Source: Lactococcus hircilactis (GTDB lineage: Bacteria > Bacillota > Bacilli > Lactobacillales > Streptococcaceae). Taken from it: DNA of 64,000 nt. The notes below the pieces were generated by a model. It made no database searches and was not told the origin of the DNA. It saw nothing but the letters and a program-made list of their open reading frames with translations. The stretch is from assembly GCF_009601015.1 (NCBI RefSeq), contig NZ_WITJ01000011.1:1-64000 (forward strand), given 5' to 3'. The position numbers were made by a program, and so were the translations under genes. Each line of letters opens with the position of its first letter. Position 1 is the first letter of the stretch. Below are positions 61,852 through 64,000 of the stretch, one piece after another.

Positions 61852-62560
61852 TCTGATACATCTTATGAAATCCCACACTTCCGTTCGCAATTTTACGGAT
61901 GAAAAAATTCCAGCAGAACTCTTAAAAGAGTGGATTGAAGCTGGGCGCGCAGCATCTAATTGGAAAAACTTCCAATCGTATTCCATCATTATCGTATCAT
62001 CAGAAACACAAAAATCTAAAATTTTTGAAATTCAAGCGCAAAAATCAATCAAAAATTGTGCTACTTTTTTGGTTTTTGTTGGGGATTTGAATCGCGCAGA
62101 AAAAGCAGTTGCATTAAACCAGGGAGATTTCCAACCCAAAGGAGTAGAATCCATATTAATTTCAACAGTTGATGCATCGCTTGCTGCTGAAAATGTGTTA
62201 CTGGCTGCTGAAGCAATGGATTATGGTGGTGTGATTGTTGGCTTAATTCGTGATCAATCTGCTGAAATTTCTGAACTTTTGGGACTTCCAGATTATACTT
62301 TTCCACTCTTTGGCATCGCACTTGGGAAACCAGCACGAAAAAATGCTGTGAAACCACGTCTGCCATATGAAAGTATGGTTTTTAACGAAACGTATCACGT
62401 GCAAGATGAGGCAACAATTCTTGCATATGATAAGACACAATCAGATTATGCAGGAAAAAGACGTCTCGATAGTACGTGGTCAGAACGCATGGTTCAACAA
62501 TGGGGAGTTCCAGAAATAAAATCGTCAACACAACTTTTAAAAGCTAAAAAATTGTTATGA
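61844..62560 (+). CDS. NADPH-dependent FMN nitroreductase (NfsA-like)
   Basis: The 238-residue flavoprotein of the nitroreductase superfamily has HTSVRNFTDEKIPAELL (about 10-26), AGRAASNWKNFQSYSII (about 33-49), the family FMN region, and GIALGKPARKNAVKPRLPYESMV (split here: GIALGKPARKN about 151-161; PRLPYESMVF about 166-175). It probably reduces quinones, nitro compounds or flavins with NADPH. The start overlaps the dnaI stop by eight bases, an unusual coupling of a redox enzyme to the primosome operon. Confidence 0.9.
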   Translation: MIDLIHLMKSHTSVRNFTDEKIPAELLKEWIEAGRAASNWKNFQSYSIIIVSSETQKSKIFEIQAQKSIKNCATFLVFVGDLNRAEKAVALNQGDFQPKGVESILISTVDASLAAENVLLAAEAMDYGGVIVGLIRDQSAEISELLGLPDYTFPLFGIALGKPARKNAVKPRLPYESMVFNETYHVQDEATILAYDKTQSDYAGKRRLDSTWSERMVQQWGVPEIKSSTQLLKAKKLL

Positions 62561-62655
62561 GCTATTTTCAAAAAACGTGGGATGCGTCTTAAAAACTTAA
62601 TTTTAAAGTATTACAAATGTATTTTGTGTAAAATGGTTTAATTATTGATTAAAAA

Positions 62656-62664
62656 TGTTATAAT
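62656..62664 (+). promoter_or_regulatory. Promoter of the serine hydrolase gene
   Basis: TG-T-TATAAT extended -10 (62659-62664), leaving an about 90-base A/T-rich leader before ATG 62762. Confidence 0.7.
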
Positions 62665-62761
62665 AGAGCAGTGCTTGATGAAAAAATATGAAAATCAAAA
62701 AAAATCCTGTTAATTTTTTCTTTCATCGGACATAGTTATAAAAAAAGTAAGGAAATCTCTT

Positions 62762-63973
62762 ATGGAAAAACGCCGAAAAAAGAAGCGAATAAAACGGTTA
62801 AATTTCGTTTTCCTTTTTTTATCAATCCTATTAGGAATCATCATCGGATACCTATTGCCTCATCCGTTGAGCCAAAATAAAACACAAAAAAGTGAATCAA
62901 GTTCGGTTGTTCACGCGAAAACTCAATCTCCATCCAAAAAAACGACACCTTCTTCAAGTCGAGAAGTAGCACCATCATTTCCTGCTACGCAACCTGCGAT
63001 GACCCCTCAAGAAACTGAGATTAATAATCAGTTAAAACCATATATTGGGAGCCAAGTTGGGACGTTATTGATTGTTAGAAATGGACAAATTCATTTTGAG
63101 AGAGGCTATGGCTATTTCGATGTTTCAAAAAAGATTGAAAATAATCCAAATGCACAATATCAAATTTTATCGGCTCAAAAAACAATTACGGCACAAATGA
63201 TTATGAATTTGGTCGAAAATGGTCAATTAAGTTTAACGGACAAAGTCAGTAAATTTTATCCTCAATTAAAAAATGGCGATCAAATCGAAATAAAAAACTT
63301 ACTCAATATGACAAGTGGATTAGTGAAACCAACGTCGCTTCCAACCAGTACAGATGATCTTACGATTGCAGATTGGACGGCGTCAAATGTCACAAGTAAT
63401 GGAAAAGTTGGTCAGTGGAATTACATTGATCAAAACTATGTTTTATTAGCGGGTATTGTCGTAAAATTAACTGGAACTTCATATCAAAAACTTTTTGATC
63501 AAGATTTTAAAGCAAAATTAGGATTAACGCATTCTGGATTTGTTTATAATAAAGACGAAGTCATCAATTTGGCGACACCTTATCATTTTACTTATCAGGA
63601 GCCATATTCCGCTCCTATTGTAGAAAGTGATGCTCAGCGCTATAGTGAGCTTGGAGCTGGAAATATAGCAATGACTCCGGGTGATTTTTATACCTTGATC
63701 TCAAGTATTCTACAAAATAAAACACTGTCAGCTCAAGGAAATGTTTTGTTGCATTCCTTAGGCACTGTGACATCCGGTTATTCTGGTGGCATGTATAAGC
63801 GTATTAATTATTATACTTTAAGCGGTGTAGGGTATGGCTATGAATTAAAAGCAAAATTTACTAACGATGGTAAAAATGCAGTGATTTTCATGAGTAATTC
63901 ATTCCCGACAGCTAATGATTTGATACAACAACAGCTTGTTGCAAATATTTTCAAGTTAGAGTTCGGGCTTTAA
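62762..63973 (+). CDS. Membrane-anchored serine hydrolase of the beta-lactamase/penicillin-binding family
   Basis: The 403-residue protein has a basic start (RRKKKRIKR), one N-terminal helix (about 13-32, signal anchor) and a Ser/Pro/Thr-rich spacer (about 38-80). The catalytic domain carries SAQKTI (about residues 138-143), the SxxK motif, and NYIDQNYVLLAGIV (about 220-233), where the Tyr of the usual YxN motif is present but the third residue is Asp. NMTSGL, typical of esterase/D-Ala-type family VIII proteins, is also present. It acts outside the cell, perhaps on D-alanyl esters of teichoic acids or peptidoglycan; the substrate is unproven. The stop lies 27 bases before the window end. Confidence 0.87.
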   Translation: MEKRRKKKRIKRLNFVFLFLSILLGIIIGYLLPHPLSQNKTQKSESSSVVHAKTQSPSKKTTPSSSREVAPSFPATQPAMTPQETEINNQLKPYIGSQVGTLLIVRNGQIHFERGYGYFDVSKKIENNPNAQYQILSAQKTITAQMIMNLVENGQLSLTDKVSKFYPQLKNGDQIEIKNLLNMTSGLVKPTSLPTSTDDLTIADWTASNVTSNGKVGQWNYIDQNYVLLAGIVVKLTGTSYQKLFDQDFKAKLGLTHSGFVYNKDEVINLATPYHFTYQEPYSAPIVESDAQRYSELGAGNIAMTPGDFYTLISSILQNKTLSAQGNVLLHSLGTVTSGYSGGMYKRINYYTLSGVGYGYELKAKFTNDGKNAVIFMSNSFPTANDLIQQQLVANIFKLEFGL

Positions 63974-64000
63974 GTTTCAAAAATAAGATGTTCAAAACAG

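Overview
The window reads as a low-GC Firmicute chromosome of the Lactococcus/Streptococcus group. The gpsB-rnpB-THUMP methyltransferase-mapZ block, the divergent pepQ/ccpA pair, the ccrZ-trmB pair, gdpP-rplI-helicase and the dnaB-dnaI primosome pair all fit that family. The raffinose/galactose cluster (ABC importer, galM, galK, aga, galT, galE, lacZ) and copies of the lactococcal Chi heptamer suggest Lactococcus, perhaps the raffinolactis/piscium branch. The species is an inference; no 16S gene is present. There is no prophage, intact insertion sequence, tRNA or CRISPR array.

Layout. 1-2128: end of a mannose-family PTS operon (EIIB end, EIIC, unusually long EIID). 2139-4370: an island with a 14-bp inverted repeat, a structured noncoding stretch and a 647-codon TnpB/Cas12-like gene whose RuvC centre and zinc cysteines are destroyed. 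4413-8551: pta, a small membrane protein, a LytTR regulator with its DUF3021 membrane partner and a DHA2 exporter. 8624-17033: HAD phosphatase, ftsK, holA, gpsB, RNase P RNA, a THUMP methyltransferase, mapZ and a small XRE regulator. 17058-24034: pepQ/ccpA, ferredoxin-NADP reductase, cvpA, mutS2, trxA. 24133-38309: RpiR regulator and the alpha-galactoside/galactose/lactose cluster. 38371-47474: acetyltransferase, DRTGG/CBS protein, NrnA-type phosphoesterase, asparaginase, a HAD-MazG fusion, an Rgg-like regulator with two tandem HTH units, an orphan small gene and an NfeD/flotillin pair. 47606-52538: hom-thrC-thrB with convergent aspartate kinase. 52763-63973: HAD phosphatase, gdpP, rplI, replicative helicase, veg, ccrZ, trmB, nrdR, primosome genes, nitroreductase and a membrane-anchored serine hydrolase.

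How the parts work together. RpiR and CcpA (cre site at the transporter promoter) probably control import of a galactoside. Aga and LacZ release galactose, and GalM/K/T/E feed it through the Leloir pathway. The transporter has no ATPase gene here, so it probably borrows a shared MsmK-type ATPase. Aspartate kinase, Hom, ThrB and ThrC make threonine from aspartate. FtsK, GpsB, MapZ and CcrZ serve division and chromosome segregation; DnaB-like, DnaI, helicase and HolA serve replication.

Two signals go beyond ordinary annotation. First, the nuclease-dead TnpB-like gene with its structured 5' region, between a sugar PTS and pta, is a candidate RNA-guided (or formerly RNA-guided) regulator. Second, a 14-bp palindrome, TGTCAGTACTGACA and close variants, occurs 24 times, mostly inside genes and in both usable reading frames. 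It is a highly iterated palindrome of unknown role. Several genes also appear to be transcribed without a leader.
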